NCBI GenBank assembly: GCA_963702925.1
Contig: OY969771.1
Location: forward strand, 2,790,001 to 2,854,000
DNA from: CAIKMD01 sp963702925
Lineage (GTDB): Bacteria > Pseudomonadota > Alphaproteobacteria > ATCC43930 > CGMCC-115725
Length of the DNA stretch: 64,000 nucleotides
Reading direction: 5' to 3'
A program made the position numbers and the translations under genes. The notes beneath the pieces are model-generated. The model did not search any database, was not told the DNA's origin, and worked only from the letters and a program-made list of their open reading frames with translations. Of this stretch, positions 24,712 to 34,117 are shown piece by piece. Every line of letters begins with the position of its first letter. Positions within the stretch are counted from its first letter, which is position 1.

Positions 24712-26334
24712 TCAGTGCCCCGTGGCAATCGCGGCGATTTCGCGCGGATCCTCGGGCGGCGCATTGCCGCGCCATACGATGTGCATGTCGGGGCGCAGCA
24801 ACAGCAGATCATAGCCATAGACCGCGCGCGCCCTCTCGTCGTCGAGCGCGATCACTGTGCTGGGCGCGCCGAAGCCACGCAATGCAAGATCGAGCGCGCC
24901 GATATCGGCATTGCTGCGGCCAAGCTTCAGGATCGTATAGCCGTCGGGAATACGGTCCTGAATCGCGCTGCCGTCGGCGAGCCAGACATGCGGCAGCCGT
25001 GCGCCCGGCCAAGTCGTCGGCTCGTAAGTCCGGAACAGATGCTCCGGTCCGCCGGGAATGTCGCAGATCACGGGCAAATCGACATAGCGATAGCCCAGCT
25101 CGGCGCCGATCATCTCGTTGCTTTTGCGCTGCTCGATATCGGTTAGGCGCGAAATCTCGGCGCGCAACGCAGCGCCTTCCGGCGTGTTGTCGCGAATGAA
25201 AGGCTTCCACAAAGCGCGCCATTTCCGGCGCCCCAAGGTCGCATAGCGCGAGGCGCCGACATTGCGATCGCCGACTTGCCGCCGTTCGATCTCGTAAGAG
25301 CGCAAGAGGTTAGGACCGCCCCAGCCTTGCAAGGTCGCCGCGAGCTTCCAGGATAGGTCGATCGCGTCGCCCACCCCGCCATTCATGCCGAGCCCACCGG
25401 TCGGAATGACCAGATGCACGGAATCGCCGGCAAGAAAGACGCGATCCTCGTGAAAGCGCTCGGCGAGTAAGAGATTTTGTCGCCACGGGTTGCAGGTCAG
25501 CATCTCGTATTTGACCTTCACGCCGACCACGCGCTCGAACAGCTCTTTCATGTCCTCGTCGCGCTCGACCACCGCGTGCAAGGTCCAATGCTTGGTCGAG
25601 TCTTGCATGATGAGGAAAGAGCCGTTCTTGTCGGCGACGTGATAGTGCCGCCCATGGCCCGGTCCGTTGCCGATCGGCATCAAGTCGAACAGCTCGTCGC
25701 AACGGTAAAGCGCCTGGCGCAATTCCAACAGGTTCGCTTCGCCGCGCAGCTTGATGCCGAGCTGCCTTCGGACCGTGCTGGCCCCGCCGTCGCAGCCGGC
25801 AAGATAGGCCGCGCGGATATGCTCGGTGCCGGCACCGCTTTTGATGGTCGCGGTGACGCCGGCCGCATCCTGTGTGAAGGAAATCAGCTCGCAACCAAAG
25901 CGCACCGTGACATTGGGCGTCGCCTCGGCGACCGATTTCAGCAGCGGCTCGAGCGTGTATTGCGAGATGAGCTGATAAGGCTCGAGCGGCATCGCGCCGT
26001 CGGTGCTCGCGGCAATCTCGGCGCGTGCCTCGTCCACCGAGGGATAGTGGAGATGCAGCAAAGGCGGCTCGACCAGCGACAGAACGATGAAGACGTCCAT
26101 CGGAATGTCGCCGCGCAGCCCCGCTTGCCGAACTTTCCCGGCGATGCCGAGACGGCGGTAAATCTCCATAGTGCGGGCGTTGCACCGCTCCATCTTGGGC
26201 AGGAAGGCGGGCGCGCTTTTCTGCTCGATGAGCAAGGTCTTGACGCCGCGCCGGCCGAGATCGATCGCCAAGGTCAGCCCGACCGGGCCGCCGCCGACCA
26301 CCAGAACCTGAGTTTCGCTCCTTTTCTCGGTGAT
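24712..26334 (-). CDS. FAD-dependent monooxygenase, phenol-hydroxylase/MhpA-like
   Basis: A class A flavin monooxygenase of about 540 residues. It has QVLVVGGGPVGLTLAIDLGR near the N-terminus, a D-G motif in YLAGCDGGASTVRRQLGI, the second FAD motif RVFLAGDSVHLVIPTGGLGM and a C-terminal thioredoxin-like part typical of phenol hydroxylase/MhpA relatives. The start is unclear: no ATG, GTG or TTG follows the good AGAGAGGAG site, and the codon at a proper distance is ATC (26332-26334), used here. A TTG at 26433 would overlap the DctP gene, and a GTG at 26301 would clip the first strand. Last gene of a minus-strand operon. Confidence 0.84.
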   Translation of the reverse strand: MTEKRSETQVLVVGGGPVGLTLAIDLGRRGVKTLLIEQKSAPAFLPKMERCNARTMEIYRRLGIAGKVRQAGLRGDIPMDVFIVLSLVEPPLLHLHYPSVDEARAEIAASTDGAMPLEPYQLISQYTLEPLLKSVAEATPNVTVRFGCELISFTQDAAGVTATIKSGAGTEHIRAAYLAGCDGGASTVRRQLGIKLRGEANLLELRQALYRCDELFDLMPIGNGPGHGRHYHVADKNGSFLIMQDSTKHWTLHAVVERDEDMKELFERVVGVKVKYEMLTCNPWRQNLLLAERFHEDRVFLAGDSVHLVIPTGGLGMNGGVGDAIDLSWKLAATLQGWGGPNLLRSYEIERRQVGDRNVGASRYATLGRRKWRALWKPFIRDNTPEGAALRAEISRLTDIEQRKSNEMIGAELGYRYVDLPVICDIPGGPEHLFRTYEPTTWPGARLPHVWLADGSAIQDRIPDGYTILKLGRSNADIGALDLALRGFGAPSTVIALDDERARAVYGYDLLLLRPDMHIVWRGNAPPEDPREIAAIATGH

Positions 26335-26351
26335 GTCGGAACGCTCCTCTC

Positions 26352-27356
26352 TTACTTGCCTGACCGCACCGCCAAGACTTCCGCGCGGAATGCCGCCAAG
26401 ACGTCGGCCCCATTGGGCGTGGCCTTTACCCAATCCTCGGTCACCGGCGCAACCGCTTCTTTCCAACGCGCTTCTTCGGCCGGATCGAGCTGGGCGATGG
26501 TCTGGCCCGGCATCGCCTTGGTCGCGTCGCGCCCGGTCGCTTCCATCGTGTCGTCGGCGGCGATCAGCCGCAGCACGTAGGACTCGCCCGAAAACTTGTC
26601 GACTGCCTCGCGGCCTTTCGCGGGCAGCTTGGCATAGGCGTCCTTGTTCATGAACACATAGCCGGTGTTGAAGCCGAGTGGCGCTTCGAGATGGAAATTC
26701 GTCACCTCGTTGAGATGAAAGGTCGGCACGCTCGGCCAGCCCTGCGGCACCGCCTCGACCAGCCCGTGCTGAAGACTTGCGTAAAGCTCGCCCGGCTGGA
26801 GCGAAATGGGCGCCGCGCCCAATCGCGGCATCATCGTGCTCAGAACGCGACCCTCGACACTGATCTTCAACCCCTTCATGTCGGCGAGGTTGTGGATCGG
26901 CTTTTTCGAGTGAATGACGAGTCCGGGGAAAGCGATGAAGGCCAGGGGCTTCACTTTCGAGAATTCGTCGGTGATGACGCCCTTTTCGTATAGGTGCCAC
27001 AGCGCCAACGCATCCTCGCGATGGTTCTTTGCTTCGAAGGGCAGGGTTCCGACATTGGTTTTCGGGAACACCGACGACAAGGGGCCGAACACGGCGAGGC
27101 CGATATCGGCCACGCCGCCGGTGAGGCGGTCATACATATTGCTGTTGTCGGCGAGCACGCCGCCGGAAAAGATTTTCACCTCGATCGCGCCGTCCGCCGC
27201 CTTGTTCACGTCGTCGGCCCAGCCTTGTGCGCCTTGCGCGAACAGTGCGTTGTTGGGCGCGGAGGGGTAAGCGAATTTGACTTGCACCGGATCGGCGAAA
27301 GCCGACGAAGCGGCCAGGAGCGTTGCGGCAATCGCCGCCGCGAAAAAGCGCGTCAT
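26352..27356 (-). CDS. dctP: TRAP transporter substrate-binding protein (DctP family)
   Basis: A 334-residue periplasmic binding protein that hands an organic acid to a DctQM permease, probably the fused one at 30951. The signal peptide MTRFFAAAIAATLLAASSAF is cut near AFA-DP. Family motifs are NNALFAQGAQGWADDVNKAA, FFGPL-like GLAVFGPLSS and the ligand-loop segment MKGLKISVEGR, where the usual ligand-binding Arg is Ser166. The Arg change suggests a non-standard ligand or binding mode. The start is ATG 27356 behind a GGGGGG site. It lies between the molybdenum hydroxylase and the FAD monooxygenase. Confidence 0.88.
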   Translation of the reverse strand: MTRFFAAAIAATLLAASSAFADPVQVKFAYPSAPNNALFAQGAQGWADDVNKAADGAIEVKIFSGGVLADNSNMYDRLTGGVADIGLAVFGPLSSVFPKTNVGTLPFEAKNHREDALALWHLYEKGVITDEFSKVKPLAFIAFPGLVIHSKKPIHNLADMKGLKISVEGRVLSTMMPRLGAAPISLQPGELYASLQHGLVEAVPQGWPSVPTFHLNEVTNFHLEAPLGFNTGYVFMNKDAYAKLPAKGREAVDKFSGESYVLRLIAADDTMEATGRDATKAMPGQTIAQLDPAEEARWKEAVAPVTEDWVKATPNGADVLAAFRAEVLAVRSGK

Positions 27357-27381
27357 TTGGTGTCCCCCCAATGGAATGATT

Positions 27382-29718
27382 TCACGATGATGATCTGGCG
27401 TCGCGGACCGCGCGCCAAATTTTTTCCGGCGTTAGAGGCATCTCGATATGCCGAATGCCAAGCGGCGAGAGCGCATCGAGCGCGGCGTTCATCACCGCCG
27501 GCAAGGCGCCCACCGTTCCGGCCTCGCCGGCGCCTTTCGCGCCCAAAGGATTGCTCTTGGTCGGCACCGCATGATCGTCGACTTCGATGGCGCAGATGTC
27601 GTCGGCACGCGGCATGCCGTAATCCATGAAGGAACCGGAGACGAGCTGGCCGGATTTCGGGTCGTAGACAATGCGTTCGGTAATCGCCTGGCCGACGCCT
27701 TGTACGATGCCGCCATGCACCTGACCGTGCAAGGTGAGCGCGTTGATCACGGTGCCGACATCGTCGACCGCGACATAGCGGACAATCTCGATCCGGCCGC
27801 TTTCCTCGTCGATCTCGAGCTCGCAGACATGCGTGCCGTAGGGAAAGGTCTGCACGGTCGGGTCGAACACGCCGGTTTCGAACAGGCCCGGGTCCATGCC
27901 CTTGGGCAGTCTGCCCGGCTGGAAGGCGGCGCGCGCCACGTCCTTGAGACTCATCGTCCGGTCCGTGCCCGCGACCGCGAAGCTGCCTTGGGCGAATTCG
28001 ATGTCGGCTTCGGCCGCCTCGAATATATGCGCCGCGATCTTGCGGCCTTTGGTGATGATCTTCTCGGCCGCGCGCACCGCCGCCGAGCCGCCGATCACCG
28101 CGGCACGCGAGCCGAAAGTGCCGGTGCCCCAAACGACCTTGTCGGTGTCGCCTTGGAGGATGGCGATGTCGTCGGCATCGAGGCCAAGCTTGTCGCAGAG
28201 GATGATCTTGTACATCGTCTCGTGGCTCTGGCCTTGCGCCGTGGTACCGACAACGAGCGTCACCGTGCCGGTCGCATCGAAACGGATCTCGGCCGTCTCG
28301 GCGCCCGGAGGTGCCGCCGCGCGCTCGATCGGATTGACGACGCCGATGCCGCGGAGCTTGCCGCGCTTTTTCGCTTCGGCGCGGCGCTGCTCGAAGCCGG
28401 TATAGACGGCGCGTTCGAGCGCCTTGTCCATGCAGCGTTCGAACTCGCCGCAATCATAGGTATAGACGAGGCCGGTCTTGAATGGCATCGCTTCGGGAGG
28501 GATCATGTTACGGCGTCGCAACGCCACGCGATCGATGCCGAGCTCGCGTGCCGCGCGATCGATGATCCCTTCGATCACATAGCAGGCTTCCGGGCGCCCG
28601 GCGCCGCGATAAGGCGCGGTGGCCGTGGTGTTGGTGAAAACGCCCAGCACGCTGACATGGATGGCGGGGGTCTTATAGACGCCGGCCAAAGTGCCGAGAT
28701 TCGAGAAGGTTGGCAGCAAATTGGTGTCGGCGCTCAAATAGGCGCCGAGATTGCATAGGGTCTTCACCCGCAGCGCCAGGAAATTGCCGTCCTGGTCGAG
28801 CGCCAGTTCGGCGTCCGTGACGTTGTCGCGGCAATGATCGTCGGACAGGAAGCACTCGCTGCGTTCGGCGATCCATTTCACCGGCCGGCCAAGCTTGCGG
28901 GCGGCGTAAAGCGCCAAGGTGTTTTCGGGCGCGGTGTTGCCTTTCGAGCCGAAGGCGCCGCCGATATCGCCGCTGACCACACGGAAGCGGTTTTCCGGAA
29001 TCTTGAAGATGTCCTCGGCAAAGGCGCGGCGCACGGAATGGACCGAGCCGATGCAGCCATTGAGCGTGAAGCGGCCGAGGCGCTGGTCGAATTCCGCGAC
29101 GATCCCGCGCGGCTCGATCGCATTGTGCATGATGCGCGTGATGACGAAACGCTGGCGCGTCACGTGATGCGCCTTGGCAAAGGCCGCGTCGACGGCGGCC
29201 TTGTCGCCCAGCTCGAAAATATTGGAGATATTGTCGGGGCATTCGGCCCACACGGCGGGCGCGCCTTCCTTCACCGCGTCGCCGGTCAGCACCACGGAAG
29301 GAAGCGGCTCATAGTCCACCGCGATCTTCTCGGCGGCGTCCTTGGCCTCGGCCAAGCTTTCGGCCACGACATAGGCGACCGGATCGCCGACATAATGCGT
29401 CGCGCCGCGGGCGAGGCCCGGATGCGGGCTTTGAAACAGCGGCGCCCCATCGGGGCGTTTCCTCGGCATGCGGACTTTCAAGGTGCCGATGCCGTCGGCC
29501 TTTAGGTCCTCCGAAGTGAAGACGCCCAATACGCCGGGCATCTGCGCCGCGCCGCGCGTGTCCAGCGAGGCAATGCGGGCATGGGCGTGCGGCGACCGCA
29601 GCACATAGCCAAAAGCCATGCGCGGCCGCGTCACATCGGCGATGAATTCGCCTTGCCCGCGCAGCAGACGAGGATCCTCCTCGCGCGGCACCGACTGTCC
29701 CATTCCGAACTGACCCAT
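27382..29718 (-). CDS. Molybdenum hydroxylase large subunit (xanthine dehydrogenase family)
   Basis: A 778-residue molybdopterin-binding subunit that would hydroxylate an N-heterocycle, aldehyde or related carbon centre using water. Motifs run from the N-terminal GQGEFIADVTRPRMAFGYVL, through GDIGGAFGSKG and the active-site loop ATAPYRGAGRPEACYVIEG, to GTTAQGQSHETMYKI and the C-terminal GAKGAGEAGTVGA with the catalytic Glu. The loop is YRGAGRPE, not the VAYRCSFR of true CO dehydrogenases. No iron-sulfur (CoxS) or FAD (CoxM) subunit gene is adjacent or in the window. The start is ATG 29718, GGGAG site. It sits between the luciferase-like and DctP genes in the operon. Confidence 0.9.
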   Translation of the reverse strand: MGQFGMGQSVPREEDPRLLRGQGEFIADVTRPRMAFGYVLRSPHAHARIASLDTRGAAQMPGVLGVFTSEDLKADGIGTLKVRMPRKRPDGAPLFQSPHPGLARGATHYVGDPVAYVVAESLAEAKDAAEKIAVDYEPLPSVVLTGDAVKEGAPAVWAECPDNISNIFELGDKAAVDAAFAKAHHVTRQRFVITRIMHNAIEPRGIVAEFDQRLGRFTLNGCIGSVHSVRRAFAEDIFKIPENRFRVVSGDIGGAFGSKGNTAPENTLALYAARKLGRPVKWIAERSECFLSDDHCRDNVTDAELALDQDGNFLALRVKTLCNLGAYLSADTNLLPTFSNLGTLAGVYKTPAIHVSVLGVFTNTTATAPYRGAGRPEACYVIEGIIDRAARELGIDRVALRRRNMIPPEAMPFKTGLVYTYDCGEFERCMDKALERAVYTGFEQRRAEAKKRGKLRGIGVVNPIERAAAPPGAETAEIRFDATGTVTLVVGTTAQGQSHETMYKIILCDKLGLDADDIAILQGDTDKVVWGTGTFGSRAAVIGGSAAVRAAEKIITKGRKIAAHIFEAAEADIEFAQGSFAVAGTDRTMSLKDVARAAFQPGRLPKGMDPGLFETGVFDPTVQTFPYGTHVCELEIDEESGRIEIVRYVAVDDVGTVINALTLHGQVHGGIVQGVGQAITERIVYDPKSGQLVSGSFMDYGMPRADDICAIEVDDHAVPTKSNPLGAKGAGEAGTVGALPAVMNAALDALSPLGIRHIEMPLTPEKIWRAVRDARSSS

Positions 29719-29744
29719 TTCCTACTCCCTGCTACGACGAGAGA

Positions 29745-30899
29745 TTACGACGCCGGATGACCGGGCGCGCGGCGCAGCCCCGCCTGCTCCAAACGCGGCA
29801 TCACGTCCTTTTGCCACCGGCGCAACCCGTCCCAATAGTCGACCCAACGAATCAGCACGCCATCGATGCCGATCGCGGTGAGCTTCTCCAAGGCGGCGAC
29901 GATGTCGTCGGCCGTGCCGGTCAGCGGATAGCCGCCCCAGCCGAGCTTGGCGCCGAAGCGCATCCGCTCTTGCCGTTCCGGCATCATCTTGTGCATTTCG
30001 ATATTCTGGATGCGCAGCAGATTATCGCAAGCCTCGTCGTCGCCCTTTTCGACGACGTAGTAGTGAACATAGTCTTCGGCTTCCTTGCGCGTATCGCGCT
30101 GCGTCACCGGCGCGCCGATCCATATCTGCAGCTCGCGGCCATACTCCTCGCGCGCCAGGCGGCGATAGGCTTCGACATGCGCGCGGGTTTTCTCGAGATC
30201 GCTCGGATCGATGTGGATGAAGGCCATGTCGGCATATTTGGCGGCAAAATGCTGGCCTTTGCCCGAAGCGCCGGCATTCATCAAGGGCGGAAACGGCTTC
30301 TGGATCGGCTTCGGCATGGAGAAGCCTTTGTTGACGCGCAAGAACTTTCCCTCGTAATCGAATTCGTCGTCCCGCGTCCAGAGCAGCTTGACGATCTCGA
30401 CCCATTCCGCCGCGTATTCATAACGCATATCGTGTTCCATCAGCGGCGCGCCGAACATTTCGAGCTCGGGCCGGAACCATCCGCACACGACGTTGAGCGC
30501 GAAGCGGCCATTGCTGATGTGATCGACCGTCGCCGCCTGCTTGGCGGCCATCACCGGATGGACGGTCGGCACATGCGACGTGGTCAGCACACCGACCCGC
30601 TTGGTGGCCTGCGCAAGGCCGGCGGCCCAGGTATAGGTCTCGAAATTCGTGCCGTTGAAATTGGACGGACCGCCAAAGCCTTTCCAGCGCGCCACGGGCA
30701 CCAGCGCCTCGTAGCCGTGGCGGTCGGCGAGCTCGGCAATGCTCAACGTGTTGGGCCAGTTGAGGACATAGGCTTCTTCGGCGGTCGTGATGGCGCAGCC
30801 GCCGCTGACATTGGTGGCGAAGATGCCGAGCTTCAGCTTGTTGTCACTGAAGAGCGGGTTGGTCCCGCGGCGCGGATCGGCTTTCGGTGTCGTGCTCAT
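29745..30899 (-). CDS. LLM-class flavin-dependent monooxygenase (RutA/SfnG-like)
   Basis: A 384-residue luciferase-fold protein that would use reduced FMN and O2 to oxidise a small organic substrate. It matches the group related to pyrimidine oxygenase RutA and sulfone monooxygenases: NPLFSDNKLKLGIFATNVSG, YEALVPVARWKGFGGPSNF, SHVPTVHPVMAAKQAATVDH, GRFALNVVCGWFRPELEMFG and the late GVLIRWVDYWDGLRRWQ. The start is ATG 30899 with a GAGGGA site; an upstream extension to 30941 lacks one. No FMN reductase gene is in the window. Operon position is after the fused TRAP permease and before the molybdenum hydroxylase, so the three are likely to serve one substrate. Confidence 0.9.
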   Translation of the reverse strand: MSTTPKADPRRGTNPLFSDNKLKLGIFATNVSGGCAITTAEEAYVLNWPNTLSIAELADRHGYEALVPVARWKGFGGPSNFNGTNFETYTWAAGLAQATKRVGVLTTSHVPTVHPVMAAKQAATVDHISNGRFALNVVCGWFRPELEMFGAPLMEHDMRYEYAAEWVEIVKLLWTRDDEFDYEGKFLRVNKGFSMPKPIQKPFPPLMNAGASGKGQHFAAKYADMAFIHIDPSDLEKTRAHVEAYRRLAREEYGRELQIWIGAPVTQRDTRKEAEDYVHYYVVEKGDDEACDNLLRIQNIEMHKMMPERQERMRFGAKLGWGGYPLTGTADDIVAALEKLTAIGIDGVLIRWVDYWDGLRRWQKDVMPRLEQAGLRRAPGHPAS

Positions 30900-30950
30900 G
30901 CGCTCCCTCTGGATCCTGGGCGCTATCAGCCTAGCGGCCACGCGCGAAAA

Positions 30951-32900
30951 TCAATTTCCCATGGTCGAAACCAACCATAGGCAGATGCCCGGGAACAGCA
31001 CGAGCAGGACCAGCTTCACCAGATCGGCGATGACGAAAGGAAAGACTCCCTTGTAGACGGTCCAGATCGGCACGTCCGGCTGGATGCTCTTCAAGACGAA
31101 AACGTTGAGGCCAAGCGGCGGATGAATCAATCCGGTTTCGACGACGCAGAGATTGATGATCCCCCACCACAGAATGTCATAGCCGAGATGGAGCACGAGC
31201 GGCGTCACGATCGGCACGGTGATGACCATCACCGCGAAGGATTCCATCACCGAGCCGAGCAGCAAATAGACCACGAGAATGACCGCGATGATGCTGATCG
31301 GCGCCCAGTCGAGATGCGACATGAAGGCAGTGGCGCTTTCGGTCAGCGCGCTGACGCCGACGAAGAACGAAAAGATCTGCGCGCCGAAAATCAGCCCGTA
31401 GATCATCGCCGTGGTCGCCGTGGTGCCGGCCATCACGTGCCAGAACACCTTGCCCTTGAGCTTGCCGCGGAAGAGCGCGCAGAGGAAGGATTCGAACGCG
31501 CCGACCGCCGCCGCCTCGGTGGCAGTGAACACGCCGAGATAAATGCCGCCGAGCACGCTGCCGAACAGTAACAGCGCGGGCCCGCAACGCGACAGCGCCG
31601 CCAAAAGCCGGCCTGGCTCGGAGTCGAGCGAGACCGGTGCCGATGACGGCGAGACCCGCACATAGATCGCGATGGTGATCAGATAGAGCAGGGTCGCGAG
31701 AAGTCCCGGCAGGACCGCCGCGACGAAAAGCTGCCCGACCGAAGCTTCCGATAGGAGCGCGAAGAGAATGAGCGGCCCCGAAGCCGGCGGCAGAAGCGCG
31801 CCCAAGGTGCCGCCCGCGGCGCAGACGCCGGTCGAGAATGCCGGCGAATAGCCGCGCGCGCGCATTTCCGGCAAAGCGACCTTGCCAATCGTGACGGTGG
31901 TCGAGATCGAATGGCCGGTGAGCGCGCCGAAGCCGGCGCAGCCGGCGATGGTCGTCAGCGCCAAGCCGCCGCGCAGACGGCCCAGCACGACATGCGCGAG
32001 CCGGTACACGTCTTCGGAAATATCCGCGACCGCGGCGAAGCTTCCCATCATCAGGAAGAGCGGCAAGGTCGCGAGCTGGGTATTGCCGAGAAAGCCAGTT
32101 ACCTCGGTCGATGCCGCGCCCAGCGACGGCATCAGACCGATGAACATGGTCGAGCTGATCACGCCGACAATGCCCATGATCGCGGCGATGGGGATCAAGA
32201 TCAGGGTCAAGAGCCACATCACGACGAACACGATGGTGACGGCAAGGCCGATATGCGCTTGCGACCAGGAAGAGATCGCGGCGCCGTTGTGAATCCAGAA
32301 CCAGCACCCGGCGCCGATCGCCAAAGCCGCGAACATGGCGCCCAAGGTTCCGCCCGCGCCGAACGCCGCCGCGCGGCGGGTCTCGTTGATAATGATGACG
32401 GCCTGCACCAAGGCGCCGAAGCCAAGCAGAAGCGCGACCGAATACATGAAGGGCGCCTGGGGCAGCCCGAGGATGACCGTCGTGCGTCCTTCCTGGGCCA
32501 AGGTTGCGGCGTAATAGAAAATTCGCCAGGCGAGCACCGCATAGAAGAGCCACAGGAAGGCGCTGCCGAGAACTTCGAGCCACGCTTTCAGGCGCGGGCT
32601 GAAATAGCGTGCGACCAGGTCGATCTTGAGATTGACGCGTTGGACCATGCCGGCCGGAATGCAGGCCGAGATCGCGACCGAGAAGGTCATCTGAATGATT
32701 TCGTTGATCGCCGCGATCGGCTCGTTCGCGAACCAGCGCATCAGCACGTCGAGCATGGTGACAGCGGCGACGAACAGCATGCCGCAGGTGCAGGCGATGG
32801 CGACGAAGCGCGAGAGGTCGCCGAGCCAGGCTTCGAGCCGGTCGAAAAACGACTGGTCGGCAAGGTCCAGCTCGGCAGGTTCGATTTGCGTGGCGGTCAC
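30951..32900 (-). CDS. TRAP transporter fused small and large permease (DctQM)
   Basis: A 649-residue inner-membrane protein. Residues about 1-170 form the four-helix DctQ part (LDVLMRWFANEPIAAINEII is the typical Q signature). A linker with extra helices follows, and residues about 215-649 are the 12-helix DctM part with LPLFLMMGSFAAVADISEDV, GCAGFGALTGHSISTTVTIG and GTLGALLPPASGPLILFALL. It starts at GTG 32900 with a GGAGGA site. It is the first gene of the minus-strand operon and faces a DctP gene at 33085 across 184 bp, so either or both nearby DctP proteins may feed it. Confidence 0.92.
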   Translation of the reverse strand: MTATQIEPAELDLADQSFFDRLEAWLGDLSRFVAIACTCGMLFVAAVTMLDVLMRWFANEPIAAINEIIQMTFSVAISACIPAGMVQRVNLKIDLVARYFSPRLKAWLEVLGSAFLWLFYAVLAWRIFYYAATLAQEGRTTVILGLPQAPFMYSVALLLGFGALVQAVIIINETRRAAAFGAGGTLGAMFAALAIGAGCWFWIHNGAAISSWSQAHIGLAVTIVFVVMWLLTLILIPIAAIMGIVGVISSTMFIGLMPSLGAASTEVTGFLGNTQLATLPLFLMMGSFAAVADISEDVYRLAHVVLGRLRGGLALTTIAGCAGFGALTGHSISTTVTIGKVALPEMRARGYSPAFSTGVCAAGGTLGALLPPASGPLILFALLSEASVGQLFVAAVLPGLLATLLYLITIAIYVRVSPSSAPVSLDSEPGRLLAALSRCGPALLLFGSVLGGIYLGVFTATEAAAVGAFESFLCALFRGKLKGKVFWHVMAGTTATTAMIYGLIFGAQIFSFFVGVSALTESATAFMSHLDWAPISIIAVILVVYLLLGSVMESFAVMVITVPIVTPLVLHLGYDILWWGIINLCVVETGLIHPPLGLNVFVLKSIQPDVPIWTVYKGVFPFVIADLVKLVLLVLFPGICLWLVSTMGN

Positions 32901-33084
32901 TGTTGGTCCTCCCTGTGCTCCGCACCTTGTTATTGTGCCGCGCGCCGCACTTTTTCAGCCCTGCGGCCGGCGGTTGACAGGCTTTGGAAGCCACGGGAAT
33001 TTAAACCAGAACGGATAGGCCGTCGATCATCTTCGGTGCTATGGTCGCGCGCGGCTTAACGCCGGGTCGGTATTAGGGGGGAAC

Positions 33085-34098
33085 ATGAATCGCGCTGGCT
33101 GGATGGCGGGGATCGTCGTCTCTTGGCTTGCCGTCGGGTCGAGCACAGGGATCGCGGACGAATTAACCCTGACCTTCGCCACGCTGACGCCGCCGGAATA
33201 TAGCTCGAACACCAAGGTCTATACGCCTTGGGCCGAACGCGTGAACGCGGCCGGCAAGGGCGTGCTCCATATCGACGTGCGCAACGGCATGAGCCTGGCG
33301 AATTTCGCCAATGTCTATGACCGCGTGAACGACGACGTGGTGCAAATCGCGGTCGGAATTCCGGGCCTTGTCGGCGGCAAGTTTCCGCTCACCGACGTGG
33401 TCGGTCTGCCTTTCGTCGCCAAGGATGCCGAGAAGGCCTCGGTGGCGTATTGGCGCCTTTATAAGACCGGGCTGCTCGACGCCGAGTACAAGGACATCGT
33501 CCCGCTCGCCCTTTCAATGTATTTGCCGCAAGGCGTTCACCTGTCCAAACCGCCGGCTTCGCTCGACGATCTGAAGGGGCTGCGGCTTCGGGTCGTCAGC
33601 AAGATATCGAGCGACGTGGTGACGCATTTGAACGGCACGCCGATGGCGCTCGAGCCCGCGGATATCTATGGCTCGATCCAGCGCGGCATGATCGACGGCG
33701 TGATCATGTCCTGGGCCGGGCTCGGCCAGCTCAACCTGCTTGAGGTCACCTCCTATCACGTCGAAACGCCGCTCGGCACCGGTGCGACCATGGTATTCAT
33801 GGCGCGCAAGAAATATGACGCGCTCCCGCCATCGGTGCGCAAGCTGCTGGACGACAATTCAGGCGAGAGTTTCAGCCGTGCTTCCGGCGCGAATTTCGAT
33901 CAGGAAGCGCGCGAGCAAAGGGGGCCGATCGTTGCTTCGGGCAAGCACCAGATCGTCGGGCTGACCCCGGCACAGGATGCACACTGGCGGCAGAGCATCG
34001 AGCCCGTGGTCGATTCCTGGACCGCGAGCCATCCCGGCGGGGCCAAGCTGCTCGACAGCTACCGCGCGCTCCTCGCCGCGGTCGATGCCGGCCACTAG
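33085..34098 (+). CDS. dctP: TRAP transporter substrate-binding protein (DctP family)
   Basis: A 337-residue exported binding protein. The signal peptide MNRAGWMAGIVVSWLAVGSS ends near TGIA-DE. Seen motifs: MSLANFANVYDRVNDDVVQI, and DDLKGLRLRVVSKISSD with the conserved ligand Arg169 in place, then YGSIQRGMIDGVIMSWAGLG. It starts at ATG 33085 behind a GGGGGAAC site, divergent from the DctQM fusion, and is followed 19 bp later by a class II aldolase. It most likely delivers a carboxylate ligand to the DctQM permease next door. Confidence 0.9.
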   Translation: MNRAGWMAGIVVSWLAVGSSTGIADELTLTFATLTPPEYSSNTKVYTPWAERVNAAGKGVLHIDVRNGMSLANFANVYDRVNDDVVQIAVGIPGLVGGKFPLTDVVGLPFVAKDAEKASVAYWRLYKTGLLDAEYKDIVPLALSMYLPQGVHLSKPPASLDDLKGLRLRVVSKISSDVVTHLNGTPMALEPADIYGSIQRGMIDGVIMSWAGLGQLNLLEVTSYHVETPLGTGATMVFMARKKYDALPPSVRKLLDDNSGESFSRASGANFDQEAREQRGPIVASGKHQIVGLTPAQDAHWRQSIEPVVDSWTASHPGGAKLLDSYRALLAAVDAGH

Positions 34099-34117
34099 AC
34101 CGAGAAAGGATTTCGCA

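Noticed and set aside
24712..27000. A 762-residue monooxygenase with a long N-terminal extension
   Set aside because: The first 220 codons are the DctP gene read in another frame; the FAD domain begins only after the DctP stop.
27382..29718. Carbon monoxide dehydrogenase large subunit
   Set aside because: The active-site loop reads YRGAGRPE instead of VAYRCSFR, and the small and medium subunits are missing.
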